This document shows positions 53,411 to 62,946 of a DNA stretch of 64,000 bases, in pieces. The notes below the pieces were generated by a model. That model did no database searches, was not told the DNA's origin, and saw only the letters and a program-made list of their open reading frames with translations. Position 1 is the first letter of the stretch; each line of letters starts with the position of its first letter. The position numbers were made by a program, and so were the translations under genes. The stretch is from an uncultured Clostridia bacterium (lineage in GTDB: Bacteria > Bacillota > Clostridia > Lachnospirales > Anaerotignaceae): assembly GCA_944379995.1 (NCBI GenBank), contig CALWGF010000006.1:1-64000 (forward strand). Direction: 5' to 3'.

Positions 53411-54241
53411 GTGAGTTATATGGACAAAAATCAAATTTTTGATATTATAGAAAAAATTAAAAAAGATACTGAAAAAGATGTATTAAAGTTCACTTTAGAA
53501 GATGAAAGTGTAACAATTTTTGATAGTTTTGTTTATGGAACTCCTTATATACCTAAAAATGGAGAATGGCCAAAAGATAAAAAGGGAGATTGTTTAAATT
53601 TACTTGCTCAAATAAATTGTAAAGAATTTAAAAATATTGAAAATTTCCCTAAAGAAGGTATTCTTCAATTTTTTATAGCTGATGATGATATTTATGGAAT
53701 GGATTTTGATAATGGTACAAATAATGATGGGTTTAGAGTTATATACTATAAAGATATAGATTATACTGTAACAGAAGAAGATGTACTTAAAAAAGGCAGT
53801 AATTATGCAGATGAAAATAATTATTTTCCTGTTTCAAAAACATTCAAAATAGTGTTTAAAGAACCTGAAAAAGAAGGTATTTCAATAGAAGATTATCGTT
53901 TCGGTAAAATGTTTGTTGATTTATATAATGAAAAATCTGAAGAAAAAATAGAAGCATTTTGGGATATTGATGATGAAATATTAGAAGAAATTTATGATAA
54001 TGAAAATGAAACTTTAATTCATAAATTTGGAGGTTATCCTTCATTTACACAGGGTGACCCAAGAGAATATGGTAATTATGAAAATTATGATGTACTTCTT
54101 TTTCAGCTTGATAGTGATTTTGAAAATGGTTGTGACAAGGTTATGTGGGGAGATGCAGGTGTTGCAAATTTCTTTATAAATGAAAATGACCTTAAAAATC
54201 TTAATTTTGATAATGTTCTTTATAACTGGGATTGTTGTTAA
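53411..54241 (+). CDS. YwqG-like DUF1963 protein
   Basis: A 276-residue cytoplasmic protein of the DUF1963/YwqG family. Typical elements are GTPYIPKNGEWPKDKKGDCLNLLAQINC (about 37-64), ILQFFIADDDIYG (about 84-96), HKFGGYPSFTQGDPR (about 205-219) and the ending VLLFQLDSDF...MWGDAGVANFFINENDLKNLNF. Members are often next to toxins or immunity genes, but none are here; a stand-alone role is unknown. Start may be GTG 53411 (AAGGA 5 nt upstream) or ATG 53420. Two copies of ATCACATTAT just before it are noted. Confidence 0.85.
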   Translation: MSYMDKNQIFDIIEKIKKDTEKDVLKFTLEDESVTIFDSFVYGTPYIPKNGEWPKDKKGDCLNLLAQINCKEFKNIENFPKEGILQFFIADDDIYGMDFDNGTNNDGFRVIYYKDIDYTVTEEDVLKKGSNYADENNYFPVSKTFKIVFKEPEKEGISIEDYRFGKMFVDLYNEKSEEKIEAFWDIDDEILEEIYDNENETLIHKFGGYPSFTQGDPREYGNYENYDVLLFQLDSDFENGCDKVMWGDAGVANFFINENDLKNLNFDNVLYNWDCC

Positions 54242-54245
54242 AAAT

Positions 54246-54276
54246 AAAAGCTGTCTTATTTAAAGACAGCTTTTTA
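54246..54276 (+). terminator. Intrinsic terminator
   Basis: AAAAGCTGTCTT / AAGACAGCTTTT followed by T-rich sequence, behind the YwqG-like gene. Confidence 0.9.
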
Positions 54277-54358
54277 TTTTTTTACAAAAGATATTCCTAA
54301 AATTAATTATAATATGATATACTATAAATTAGCTTAAAATTTACGAGGAGGAAAAAAC

Positions 54359-56173
54359 ATGTCTTTAAACAGACAGGATAAAATAAGAAACTTTTGTATT
54401 GTTGCCCATATAGACCATGGCAAATCAACATTAGCAGACAGACTTATACAGAAAACAGGACTTTTGACAGAAAGAGAAATGCAAGAACAAGTTCTTGATA
54501 ATATGGAACTTGAAAGAGAAAGAGGTATTACAATAAAAGCACAGGCTGTACGTCTTGTGTATAAAGCTTCAGATGGTGAAGAATATGTATTTAATCTTAT
54601 AGATACACCGGGACATGTAGACTTTAATTATGAGGTTTCAAGAAGCCTTGCAGCTTGTGAAGGTGCTATACTTATTGTTGACGCTGCTCAAGGTGTTGAA
54701 GCTCAAACACTTGCAAATGTGTATCTTGCAATAGATAATAATCTTGAAATATTACCAGTTATAAATAAAATTGACCTTCCAAGTGCAAACCCTGAAATGG
54801 CAAAAAATGAAATTGAGGATATTATAGGTATACCAGCAGATGATGCACCTTTAATTTCTGCTAAAAATGGTATAAATATTGAAGAAGTTCTTGAAAGAAT
54901 AGTAACTGATATACCTGCTCCAAATGGTGATGAAAATGCACCACTTAAAGCTCTTGTATTTGACTCTGTATATGACCCTTATAAAGGTGTTATAGTTATT
55001 ATGAGAGTATTTGACGGAAGCATTAAAAAAGGTGATAAAGTAAGAATGATGGCTACAAAAAAAGAATTCGAAGTTGTTGAAACAGGGTTCTTTGGTCCGG
55101 GTAGATTTATACCTTGTGATGAGCTTAAGGCGGGAGATGTAGGTTATTTTACTGCAAGTATTAAAAATGTTGCTGATACACGTGTTGGTGATACAGTAAC
55201 TTCTGTTGAAAACCCTACTGCCGAACCTCTTGCAGGTTATAAAAAAGTAAATCCTATGGTTTATTGTGGTATTTTCCCAACAGATGGTTCAAAATATCCA
55301 GACCTTAGAGATGCTCTTGAAAAACTTCAGCTTAATGATGCTTCACTTTTCTTTGAACCAGAAACATCTGTTGCATTAGGTTTTGGTTTTAGATGTGGTT
55401 TCTTAGGACTTCTTCATCTTGAAATTGTTCAGGAAAGACTTGAAAGAGAATATAATTTTGATGTTGTAACAACTGCACCAAGTGTTATATATAAAGTGCA
55501 TCTTACAGATGGTACAGATATGGAAATATCAAACCCAAGTAATATGCCAGACCCTGCAAGAATACTTTCTATGGAAGAACCTATTGTACGTGCTGAAATT
55601 ATGCTCCCTAAAGATTATATAGGTACAATTATGGAACTTTGTCAACAAAGAAGAGGAGAATATATAAGTATGGAATATCTTGATGATATAAGAGCCAGAC
55701 TTGTTTATGAAATACCTCTCAATGAAATTATATATGACTTCTTTGATGTATTAAAATCAAGAAGTAGAGGATATGCTTCATTTGATTATTCACTTATAGG
55801 ATATAAACAGTCAGACCTTACAAAACTTGATATTCTTGTTAATCGTGAAGTTGTTGATGCTCTTTCATTTATTGTGCATACTTCTTCTGCTGTTGAAAGA
55901 GGTAGAAAAATATGTGAAAAACTTAAAAAAGAAATTCCAAGACAGCTTTTTGAAATACCTATACAGGCAGCTATTGGAAGTAAAATTATAGCAAGAGAAA
56001 CTGTAAGTGCTATGAGAAAAGACGTTCTTGCAAAATGTTATGGTGGTGACATTTCAAGAAAAAGAAAACTTCTTGAAAAACAAAAAGAAGGTAAAAAGAG
56101 AATGCGTCAGATTGGTAGCGTAGAAGTGCCACAGTCTGCATTTATGAGTGTTCTTAAATTAGAAGAAGAATAA
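54359..56173 (+). CDS. lepA: Elongation factor 4 (back-translocating GTPase)
   Basis: A 604-residue ribosome-associated GTPase. G1 is [14 protein letters not shown] (about 16-29), G2 [14 protein letters not shown]3 DTPGHVDF, G4 NKIDLP and G5 ISAKNG. Domain II, III and V follow, with the LepA-specific C-terminal domain near residues 485-604 ending in [26 protein letters not shown]. Length is exactly typical. A strong GAGGAGG precedes the ATG. In many Firmicutes lepA is followed by hemW and hrcA; here a lipoprotein follows instead. Confidence 0.97.
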   Translation: MSLNRQDKIRNFCIVAHIDHGKSTLADRLIQKTGLLTEREMQEQVLDNMELERERGITIKAQAVRLVYKASDGEEYVFNLIDTPGHVDFNYEVSRSLAACEGAILIVDAAQGVEAQTLANVYLAIDNNLEILPVINKIDLPSANPEMAKNEIEDIIGIPADDAPLISAKNGINIEEVLERIVTDIPAPNGDENAPLKALVFDSVYDPYKGVIVIMRVFDGSIKKGDKVRMMATKKEFEVVETGFFGPGRFIPCDELKAGDVGYFTASIKNVADTRVGDTVTSVENPTAEPLAGYKKVNPMVYCGIFPTDGSKYPDLRDALEKLQLNDASLFFEPETSVALGFGFRCGFLGLLHLEIVQERLEREYNFDVVTTAPSVIYKVHLTDGTDMEISNPSNMPDPARILSMEEPIVRAEIMLPKDYIGTIMELCQQRRGEYISMEYLDDIRARLVYEIPLNEIIYDFFDVLKSRSRGYASFDYSLIGYKQSDLTKLDILVNREVVDALSFIVHTSSAVERGRKICEKLKKEIPRQLFEIPIQAAIGSKIIARETVSAMRKDVLAKCYGGDISRKRKLLEKQKEGKKRMRQIGSVEVPQSAFMSVLKLEEE

Positions 56174-56207
56174 TTTTGGGTATCTAATAAAAAAGAAGGG
56201 ATAAATT

Positions 56208-56825
56208 GTGAATAAAAAAAATATAGTATTAGCTTTAATAGTTATATTATCTATGTCAATTTCTGCTTGTGGTGAAAAGACAGAAAATACTACTGATACA
56301 AATAAAAGTGTTAATACAGAAGAAAATGTCACAAAAGAAGAAGGTACAGAAGAAAATTCAGTAAATGAAGAAACATATGAATATCCTTCAGAACAAGTTG
56401 AACCTATTGAATATGAAAGTGATATGGGATACAGCTTAATATATGACCCAAGTATAATTACATTAGATGATACAGGAGAAGGAGATAAATTTTCATATAA
56501 TACATCTGAAAAACTTGATGCACCTGTATATATATCTGTTATGAATTATAGTGATATGGATATAGAAACTTTAACAGATGGAATTATTTTGCAGTCTGGT
56601 ATAGATGGATTAAAAGCAGAAACCACATATTTTGGGGCAGACAATATTGAAACACAATGTATATACATTGAAAATGATGTTGATGGTGTTACTCAGATAC
56701 AAATATTTTATGTAATACCTATGTCAGAAGGTTGTATGGTTGTTGAGATAGGTGGATATATTGGAGCACCTGCTAATGTAGATGCAACAATCAATGAAAT
56801 GCTTGGTACATTCCGTTTAAAATGA
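56208..56825 (+). CDS. Lipoprotein, unknown function
   Basis: A 205-residue lipoprotein. The signal peptide MNKKNIVLALIVILSMSISAC has lipobox ISAC (Cys about 21). A Thr/Asn/Glu-rich linker (about 22-65) is followed by a globular domain (about 70-205) with GYSLIYDPSIITLDD, VYISVMNYSDMD and a C-terminal VVEIGGYIGAPANVDATINEMLGTFRLK, resembling small envelope lipoproteins that follow housekeeping genes in Clostridia. The start is GTG 56208 with AGAAGGGA upstream. It follows lepA by 34 nt. Function unknown. Confidence 0.8.
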   Translation: MNKKNIVLALIVILSMSISACGEKTENTTDTNKSVNTEENVTKEEGTEENSVNEETYEYPSEQVEPIEYESDMGYSLIYDPSIITLDDTGEGDKFSYNTSEKLDAPVYISVMNYSDMDIETLTDGIILQSGIDGLKAETTYFGADNIETQCIYIENDVDGVTQIQIFYVIPMSEGCMVVEIGGYIGAPANVDATINEMLGTFRLK

Positions 56826-56921
56826 AAATTTATTTTTAAATAACTATGTTATGATTTTGTATATAGATTATAGTATAAATATATTATCATAGTATATTGT
56901 AAATAAAAGGGGTGAAATAAC

Positions 56922-57245
56922 ATGGGGGTTATGTTTTTTCTTGGTATAATGGGTTTTATTCTGGTTGCATTAGTGATGATTATTTTGATATTTATTGGTA
57001 CTTGTATTTTACAGGTATTTCTTAGTAAAACAAAAAATCCATGGATAGGACTTATTTTGCCTTCAATTTCCTTTATTGTTGTTTTGATTATAAGTATCAA
57101 TACTATGATTAATGTTGATTTTTATACAGCTTGTATTACATTTGCTAAAGGAAATATTATTACACTTATTTATTTACTTATTTATTTCTTTGTTCGTAGA
57201 AGAAAGAAAAAATTAGATTTAGCTTCTAAAAATAATAATAAATAA
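56922..57245 (+). CDS. Small membrane protein, unknown
   Basis: A 107-residue protein with three likely transmembrane segments at about 5-30, 42-60 and 74-90, and a basic C-terminal tail (RRRKKKLDLASKNNNK). AAAAGGGGTGA precedes the ATG. I do not recognise a family. It is a single gene between a lipoprotein gene and a hairpin. Confidence 0.65.
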   Translation: MGVMFFLGIMGFILVALVMIILIFIGTCILQVFLSKTKNPWIGLILPSISFIVVLIISINTMINVDFYTACITFAKGNIITLIYLLIYFFVRRRKKKLDLASKNNNK

Positions 57246-57249
57246 TAAT

Positions 57250-57292
57250 AAAAAGTATAACATTATATTTTTTATGATGTTATGCTTTTTTT
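57250..57292 (+). terminator. Probable intrinsic terminator
   Basis: AAAAAGTATAACAT / ATGTTATGCTTTTT with one G-U pair, followed by T run. Confidence 0.75.
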
Positions 57293-57404
57293 ATGTATAA
57301 AAATATTAATATTTAATAAGTCATAAAGTATAATATAAAATTTAAAAAATATAATATTATGATAATATTGATTATGGTATTTATTAAATAATATTCATTT
57401 TCTA

Positions 57405-57433
57405 TTGACAATAGATAAAAAATAAAGTATGCT
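57405..57433 (+). promoter_or_regulatory. Sigma-A promoter of the hemerythrin gene
   Basis: TTGACA (57405-57410), 17 nt spacer, TATGCT (57428-57433). Confidence 0.75.
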
Positions 57434-57529
57434 ATATTTAATAATTTGGTTAATTTTTATCTAGTTAATTATATTTAATGATATATTTAATTCAATATTT
57501 TTATTATATTTTAAGTGAGGCGATTGTAT

Positions 57530-57931
57530 ATGAAATATGAATTAACAAAGGACTTAGAAACAGGCAATTCTCTTATTGATAGAGAGCATCGTGAACTTTT
57601 TGCAGCAATCAATGATTTAATGGACGCTTGCTCAAAGGGAAAAGGTAGAGACCGTATTGCTGATACAACACGTTTTTTGAATGATTATGTTAGTAAACAT
57701 TTTAGAGATGAGGAACAGTTACAAATACAAAGTAAATATCCAACATACTCTATGCATAGACAGTTTCATGAAAAATATAAAATGGATTTAGCACAAGTTG
57801 GAAATGAGTTAAATACCGCAGGACCTACATTAGCTGTGCTTAATAAGTTAAATCACGTTGTAGGTGTACTTATAACACATATTCGTATAGAAGATAAAAA
57901 ACTTGCAGTACATGTCAAAAATTCAAAATAA
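57530..57931 (+). CDS. Bacteriohemerythrin
   Basis: A 133-residue non-heme diiron protein with four helices. Iron ligands can be placed: His in DREHRELF (about residue 22), His and Glu in HFRDEEQ (about 56-61), His in MHRQFHEKYK (two, about 74-79) and His plus Asp in HIRIEDKKL (about 118-123). It may bind oxygen or sense redox state. GTG 57515 is in frame but ATG 57530 with GAGG upstream gives the normal N-terminus. It is located next to a block of c-di-GMP signalling genes, but no direct link is shown. Confidence 0.94.
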   Translation: MKYELTKDLETGNSLIDREHRELFAAINDLMDACSKGKGRDRIADTTRFLNDYVSKHFRDEEQLQIQSKYPTYSMHRQFHEKYKMDLAQVGNELNTAGPTLAVLNKLNHVVGVLITHIRIEDKKLAVHVKNSK

Positions 57932-57954
57932 TATATAGAAGTGTGGTTTTAGAT

Positions 57955-58000
57955 ATATGCTCATTTATAATACCTGATATATTATAAATGGGCATATTTT
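57955..58000 (+). terminator. Intrinsic terminator of the hemerythrin gene
   Basis: ATATGCTCATTTATAAT / ATTATAAATGGGCATAT with one G-U pair, followed by T4. Confidence 0.85.
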
Positions 58001-58075
58001 ATTATATTAATTTTTATAAAATTATTAAATATGTATTTTATGCATATTTTTATACATGCTGATTTTTTTAAAATA

Positions 58076-58104
58076 TTGAACAGATAGATAAATTTTGATA
58101 TAAT
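58076..58104 (+). promoter_or_regulatory. Promoter of a short transcript
   Basis: TTGAAC (58076-58081), 17 nt spacer, TATAAT (58099-58104), start near 58111. Confidence 0.7.
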
Positions 58105-58120
58105 ATATAAAATTAAAAAG

Positions 58121-58152
58121 TATAAAAATTTATATATTTATAAATTTTTATA
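58121..58152 (+). other. Perfect 14-bp AT hairpin near the 5' end of the short transcript
   Basis: TATAAAAATTTATA (58121-58134) and its exact reverse complement (58139-58152) with a 4-nt loop, about 10 nt from the predicted transcript start; it could stabilise the 5' end or act as an operator. Confidence 0.65.
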
Positions 58153-58183
58153 CATAATAATTTAAGAAAAGGAGTTGGTTTTA

Positions 58184-58285
58184 ATGTTTTTCTTAAATAT
58201 GATTTTAGTATACAAAAAAATAAACACACAAATAAGAAAATGTTTTTTTTGCGTGCAATTAATAAATGGTGGGGAAGCGAATTAA
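58184..58285 (+). CDS. Possible 33-residue peptide in a short transcript
   Basis: A short open frame MFFLNMILVYKK... with AAAAGGAG 9 nt upstream of ATG 58184. The N-terminus is hydrophobic (FFLNMILV), the middle basic, and it contains CFFC at about 20-23. Its last codons run into a terminator hairpin (GGAAGC/GCTTCC) whose T run ends at 58308. The whole predicted transcript is about 200 nt. I do not recognise the peptide; it could be a leader peptide for the gene at 58377 or an independent small protein or regulator. Confidence 0.45.
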   Translation: MFFLNMILVYKKINTQIRKCFFCVQLINGGEAN

Positions 58286-58308
58286 TGTATTTAATGCTTC
58301 CTTTTTTT
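58273..58308 (+). terminator. Intrinsic terminator of the short transcript
   Basis: GGAAGC (58273-58278) / GCTTCC (58296-58301) with inner AATTAA/TTTAAT-like pairing, followed by T7. It lies 68 nt before the GGDEF/EAL gene and may attenuate it. Confidence 0.8.
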
Positions 58309-58376
58309 GTTTTTTTATATAAAATAATTTATGAGATATATTTTTTAAGGGGAATTATTGAAAAGAGGGAAGGTAT

Positions 58377-61300
58377 ATGAAACTTTTTTGGGAGTATTAT
58401 GAAAAATTAGATGAGATGGTATATGTTTCTGATACAGAAACTTATGAAATTATATATATGAATGAGTATTTACGCAATTCCTTAGGATTTAATAATATTG
58501 AAGATTATAAAGGTAAAAAATGTTATAAAGTTCTTCAAGGATTTGATAGCCCATGTTTTTTTTGTAATAATAAATCTATTAAAGAAGGCGAGTTTTTATC
58601 ATGGACACATAAAAATCCAATACTTGATAAACGTTTTTTAATTAAAGATAGTATGATAAGTGTTGGAGATAGAAAATATAGAATAGAAGTTGCTATTGAT
58701 ATTGACTCTGAAGTTGCTTCCAGTACACCATATTATTATGCTCGTAGTGAAACAGTATTAAATGAGTGTTTACATCAAATTTTTTCAACAAATAATCCAG
58801 AGGAATCAACAGAAAGACTGTTGTCATATATAGGAAAAACATTTTTGTGTGATAGAGTATATATATTTGAAATTCATGATAATGATAGAACAAGTAATAC
58901 ATATGAATGGTGTGCAGACGGTGTTATTCCTCAAAAAGAAATACTTCAAAACGAACATATTTCATCAATAGATTGGTGGATTAAAGAGTTTGAAGAAAAT
59001 AAAATAGTTGTAATAAATGATTTAGAAGACATAAGAACAAAATATCCTTCGGCATATGCATTATTAAAACCGCAAAATATATCAACTCTTGTTGTTGGAC
59101 CTATAACAATAGAAGGTGAACTTGTTGGATTTATTGGTGTGGATAATCCAGAAGCACAAATGATGTCTATGATTAAACCTTTAATAAATGTAATAGGATA
59201 TTTTACTTCTACTCTTATAAGAAGGCGAGATTTACTTAGACTTTTAAATAAGCTTAGCTATAATGACCAGTTGACAGGTGCTTTTAATAGAAATGCCTTT
59301 ACAGAATATACTAAAAATTTTGTTGGAAAATCTATGGGGGTTATATTCTGTGATATTACAGGTTTAAAGCGTGTTAATGATACATTAGGTCATGAGGCAG
59401 GAGATAGACTTATTTGTGATTGTTTTAACTTAATTAAGTTGACATTAAATACAAATTTGATTTATAGAATTGGTGGAGATGAGTTTGTTGTATTTTATCC
59501 AGAATATGACAAATTAGAGTTTGATGATATAGTATCTAATCTTAGAAATGTTGTAAGTCATAATGAAAATCATATTGCAATAGGTTCAGTTTGGAGTAAT
59601 ATTGTACCTATAAGTTTAGAAAAGCTTATATCAAAAGCTGACCAAGAAATGTATGTTGATAAAAAAATATATTACAAAAAATATCCTAAATTTCATTCTG
59701 CAAAAGTTAGTAAGGAAACAATATCTGTTAAAGCTGAAACTGAATTTAATAAGTTTTTAAATACATCTTATTATGATGTAGAATCACTTTTTGAGTCTAT
59801 ATCTTATGAAAATCCATCAAGTTATTTTTATTTTGGTGATATGGAGAAAAATTTATTTTACATATCAGATAATTTAAAAGATGATTTTGGTTTTTCTAAT
59901 AATGTTGTACCAGAACTTTTAAATCAATGGTCAAAAAGAATAAGTACACCAGAATTTTGTGATTTATATTGGCAAGATATTCATAGAATGCTTAGAGAAA
60001 AAGATACTATACATGACCTTAGATATCAAGTTAGAGATATAAAGGGTAGAAATATATGGATTAGATTTTATGGAATTTTAAAATGGAATGAAGATAAAAG
60101 TAAACCTTTATTTTTTTCAGGTCGTATAACGCATCAAGATGAGGATTTTGTAGTAGACCCTATTACAAACTTTCCTAGAGAACATACAGCATATTTAAAA
60201 TTAAAAGAATTTGAAAAAAATCAAGAGAAAAAGACTATAATAGGTTTTACATTCAGTAATATTACAGAAATAAATGGGACAAGAGGTAGAAATTATGCAG
60301 ATAAACTCATAAAAAATATTGCTGAAGAATTAACTAAAAATTTTTCAAATAAAATAGATTTTTATAGACTTGAAGGTATGCGTTGTATGGCTATTATTGA
60401 TAATAAATATACATATAATGGTATTGAAGATATAATTAATCAGATTAAAGATGTTGTAAAATCTTGTTATCATAGATTTGGTATATATCTTCCTAATGTA
60501 TGTTCATTTGGTGTTATAGAATATCCTTGTGACTCAATTGCAACAGAAGATATAGTCGAGATTATTATATCATTATTAAGATTAGCAAGACAAAATACAA
60601 AAGATTTATATATAGATTATTCAGAACAAAATATTTGTAAAATTAATCAAATATCAAATATATCTTTAACACTTATAAAAGATATTTTAAATGATATGAA
60701 AAATTTTAAAATTTTTGTTCAACCAATTGTTTTTGCAGAAAATGGTTCTATTGTTGGGGGAGAAGTTTTACTTAGATGGTCATTCAATGGTAAAAATATT
60801 TCTCCATCAGTATTTATTCCTATGATAGAAAAAGAAAATCTTATTAATATTGTAGGTAAATGGGTTTTTGAACAAGCTGTTATTGTATGTATGAGAGTTA
60901 TTTCATATATTCCTAATTTCTATATTACATTTAATGTAAGTTTACAACAATTATATGATGAAACATTTTTAGATTTTATGCAAAAAACATTACAAAAATA
61001 TAATATTGATGGTTCACATTTGGTTGCAGAATTAACTGAAAGTTGTATAGATGAACAACCAGAGAAACTAGAAATGTTTATAGAAGGCTGTAAAAAACTT
61101 AATATTCGTATAGCTTTAGATGATTTTGGAAGTGGATATTCATCTTTAAGAATGCTTTTACAATATCCATCAAATATTATAAAGCTTGATAAATCTTTAC
61201 TTATGGAAATGAGTGCATCTGATAGGAAAAAAAGTTTTATTTCAAGTATTGTTTATGCCTGTCATGAGTTTGGAAAAAATGTATGTATGGAAGGTGTTGA

Positions 61301-61415
61301 AACAGAATTTCAAAATAAATTAATAAAAGAAACTAAATGTGATATGATACAGGGGTATTATTATTACAAACCTATGGAGATTAGAGAATTATATAAAATT
61401 GTTAGCAAGAATTGA
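58377..61415 (+). CDS. c-di-GMP signalling protein: PAS-GAF-GGDEF-PAS-degenerate GGDEF-EAL
   Basis: A 1012-residue cytoplasmic protein. Order: a PAS domain (about 1-110) with Cys-rich core CYKVLQGFDSPCFFC; GAF domain (about 125-290); intact GGDEF (about 295-430) with RIGGDEFVVF; PAS (about 470-600); a second GGDEF-like domain (about 605-740) where the signature is RLEGMRCMAI, so inactive; and an EAL domain (about 750-1010) with EVLLRW for the EAL signature, ELTES, DDFGSGYSS, IIKLDKSLL, EGVET and MIQGYY, all catalytic residues retained. It may both make and degrade c-di-GMP. GAGGGAAGG precedes the ATG. Upstream lies a short transcript with terminator. Confidence 0.92.
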   Translation: MKLFWEYYEKLDEMVYVSDTETYEIIYMNEYLRNSLGFNNIEDYKGKKCYKVLQGFDSPCFFCNNKSIKEGEFLSWTHKNPILDKRFLIKDSMISVGDRKYRIEVAIDIDSEVASSTPYYYARSETVLNECLHQIFSTNNPEESTERLLSYIGKTFLCDRVYIFEIHDNDRTSNTYEWCADGVIPQKEILQNEHISSIDWWIKEFEENKIVVINDLEDIRTKYPSAYALLKPQNISTLVVGPITIEGELVGFIGVDNPEAQMMSMIKPLINVIGYFTSTLIRRRDLLRLLNKLSYNDQLTGAFNRNAFTEYTKNFVGKSMGVIFCDITGLKRVNDTLGHEAGDRLICDCFNLIKLTLNTNLIYRIGGDEFVVFYPEYDKLEFDDIVSNLRNVVSHNENHIAIGSVWSNIVPISLEKLISKADQEMYVDKKIYYKKYPKFHSAKVSKETISVKAETEFNKFLNTSYYDVESLFESISYENPSSYFYFGDMEKNLFYISDNLKDDFGFSNNVVPELLNQWSKRISTPEFCDLYWQDIHRMLREKDTIHDLRYQVRDIKGRNIWIRFYGILKWNEDKSKPLFFSGRITHQDEDFVVDPITNFPREHTAYLKLKEFEKNQEKKTIIGFTFSNITEINGTRGRNYADKLIKNIAEELTKNFSNKIDFYRLEGMRCMAIIDNKYTYNGIEDIINQIKDVVKSCYHRFGIYLPNVCSFGVIEYPCDSIATEDIVEIIISLLRLARQNTKDLYIDYSEQNICKINQISNISLTLIKDILNDMKNFKIFVQPIVFAENGSIVGGEVLLRWSFNGKNISPSVFIPMIEKENLINIVGKWVFEQAVIVCMRVISYIPNFYITFNVSLQQLYDETFLDFMQKTLQKYNIDGSHLVAELTESCIDEQPEKLEMFIEGCKKLNIRIALDDFGSGYSSLRMLLQYPSNIIKLDKSLLMEMSASDRKKSFISSIVYACHEFGKNVCMEGVETEFQNKLIKETKCDMIQGYYYYKPMEIRELYKIVSKN

Positions 61416-61440
61416 TTTTAAACATTGGGGGGAAATTTGA

Positions 61441-62814
61441 ATGAAAAAGGTTAAAAACGATATTATGTTTTTTGATGAATCATCAAATATATATATGATA
61501 TTAAATAAGTTTTTAAACTACTATTTTGTTCAAAGAGATAGTGAGGGGACATTATCTCTTCTTTCAGATAATGTTTTTATTATAGGGACTAAAAAAAATG
61601 ATGTATTAATAGGAAAAGAAGCATTTAAAAATATTTTGTTAAATGAAATTAAAAAATTTCCAGAAGCAATATTTTATAAAATAATAGAGTTTTATCAAAA
61701 AGAAAAATTTGAGAATTGTTGGGAATGTTTTTGTAAATTAGAAATTAATATAAAAACACCTAACAAAACTCAAATTTTATATAATATATATTTAAATATT
61801 GGTATTCGTTATGAAGATGATAAATATTTAATTGATAATATTCATACATCAAAAACTAATGAACATGAAGAAAAAGAAGAACATTTTCCTTTGAAATTTA
61901 TTTCAAGTGAAATTAAATCTGTAAATAAACAAACAAAAGAAGAACTTTTCGAAATAATAAGTCAAGTTATGCCAGGGGGAATTATAGGTGGCTATATGGA
62001 AGAAGGATTTCCTATTTATATAGCAAATGAAAGATTGATTTTTATGGCAGGGTACGACTCATATAAAGATTTTTATGATAGTATGCAAGGTCTTATTATA
62101 AATAGTATTCATGAAAATGATAAAATATATGTAAATTCTTTATTAAATGTTCTTACTAAGACAGGTGACCAATATGAACTTCAATATAGAATGAAAAAAA
62201 AGAGCGGAGATTATTTTTGGGTTCATGGTATAGGAAGACGAACAGTTGGCGAGAATGGCAGAGATGCCCTAATAAGCGTAATAATAGACATTTCAGAACA
62301 AGTAAATAGAAACAAAATGTTGAAAAAGGAAGCTGTTACTGACCCACTTACAGGTATATATAATAGAAAAGGTGGAATAAATGTAATTAAATCTCGTATT
62401 AAAGAATGTATAAGTTATATGTTTTTTATTGTGGATATAGATAATTTTAAAAAGGTAAACGATATTTATGGTCACAAACAAGGTGATGATGTTCTTTGTT
62501 TTTTATCAAAACAGATGTCTAAATTTTTTCGTAAATCAGTAGATGTAGTTTGTAGACTTGGTGGAGATGAATTTGTTATTTTTATTTCGAATTGTAATGA
62601 TATACAAATTATCGAAAATAAAATAAATACTATTATAAAGGCTTATTCAGATATGATACAATTAAAATATCCTTTATCTAAGTCAACAATTTCTGTTGGA
62701 GGAATATATACAACTAAAAAATACTCTTTTTCTGATATATATCAGATGACTGATAAAGTTTTATATAAAATAAAAAATAACCAAAAAGGTAAATTAAATA
62801 TAAGTTTTATTTAG
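61441..62814 (+). CDS. Diguanylate cyclase with SnoaL-like and PAS domains
   Basis: A 457-residue protein. The N-terminal 140 residues resemble the SnoaL/DUF4440 cone-shaped small-molecule-binding fold. A PAS domain follows (about 170-290, GDYFWVHGIGRRTVG), and the C-terminal GGDEF domain (about 297-455) has DPLTGIYNRKGG, FIVDIDNFKKVNDIYGHKQGDDVL and the intact active site RLGGDEFVIF. It should make c-di-GMP. It lies 25 nt behind the GGDEF-EAL gene with AGGGGGG-like GGGGGGAA upstream, so the two form an operon. A palindromic terminator follows. Confidence 0.9.
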   Translation: MKKVKNDIMFFDESSNIYMILNKFLNYYFVQRDSEGTLSLLSDNVFIIGTKKNDVLIGKEAFKNILLNEIKKFPEAIFYKIIEFYQKEKFENCWECFCKLEINIKTPNKTQILYNIYLNIGIRYEDDKYLIDNIHTSKTNEHEEKEEHFPLKFISSEIKSVNKQTKEELFEIISQVMPGGIIGGYMEEGFPIYIANERLIFMAGYDSYKDFYDSMQGLIINSIHENDKIYVNSLLNVLTKTGDQYELQYRMKKKSGDYFWVHGIGRRTVGENGRDALISVIIDISEQVNRNKMLKKEAVTDPLTGIYNRKGGINVIKSRIKECISYMFFIVDIDNFKKVNDIYGHKQGDDVLCFLSKQMSKFFRKSVDVVCRLGGDEFVIFISNCNDIQIIENKINTIIKAYSDMIQLKYPLSKSTISVGGIYTTKKYSFSDIYQMTDKVLYKIKNNQKGKLNISFI

Positions 62815-62843
62815 TTTATATACAATTGAATATTAAATTAATT

Positions 62844-62878
62844 AAAAAAGAGTTCTGTATTATACAGAACTCTTTTTT
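62844..62878 (+). terminator. Intrinsic terminator of the GGDEF operon
   Basis: AAAAAAGAGTTCTGTAT / ATACAGAACTCTTTTTT hairpin. Confidence 0.93.
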
Positions 62879-62900
62879 AATTATAATATTTTTATAAAAC

Positions 62901-62938
62901 AAAATATGCCCTAAAAATAGTAAAATTTTAGGGCATAT
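62901..62938 (-). terminator. Intrinsic terminator of the chemoreceptor gene
   Basis: ATATGCCCTAAAA / TTTTAGGGCATAT; on the minus strand the hairpin is followed by T4. Confidence 0.85.
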
Positions 62939-62946
62939 AAAATATA

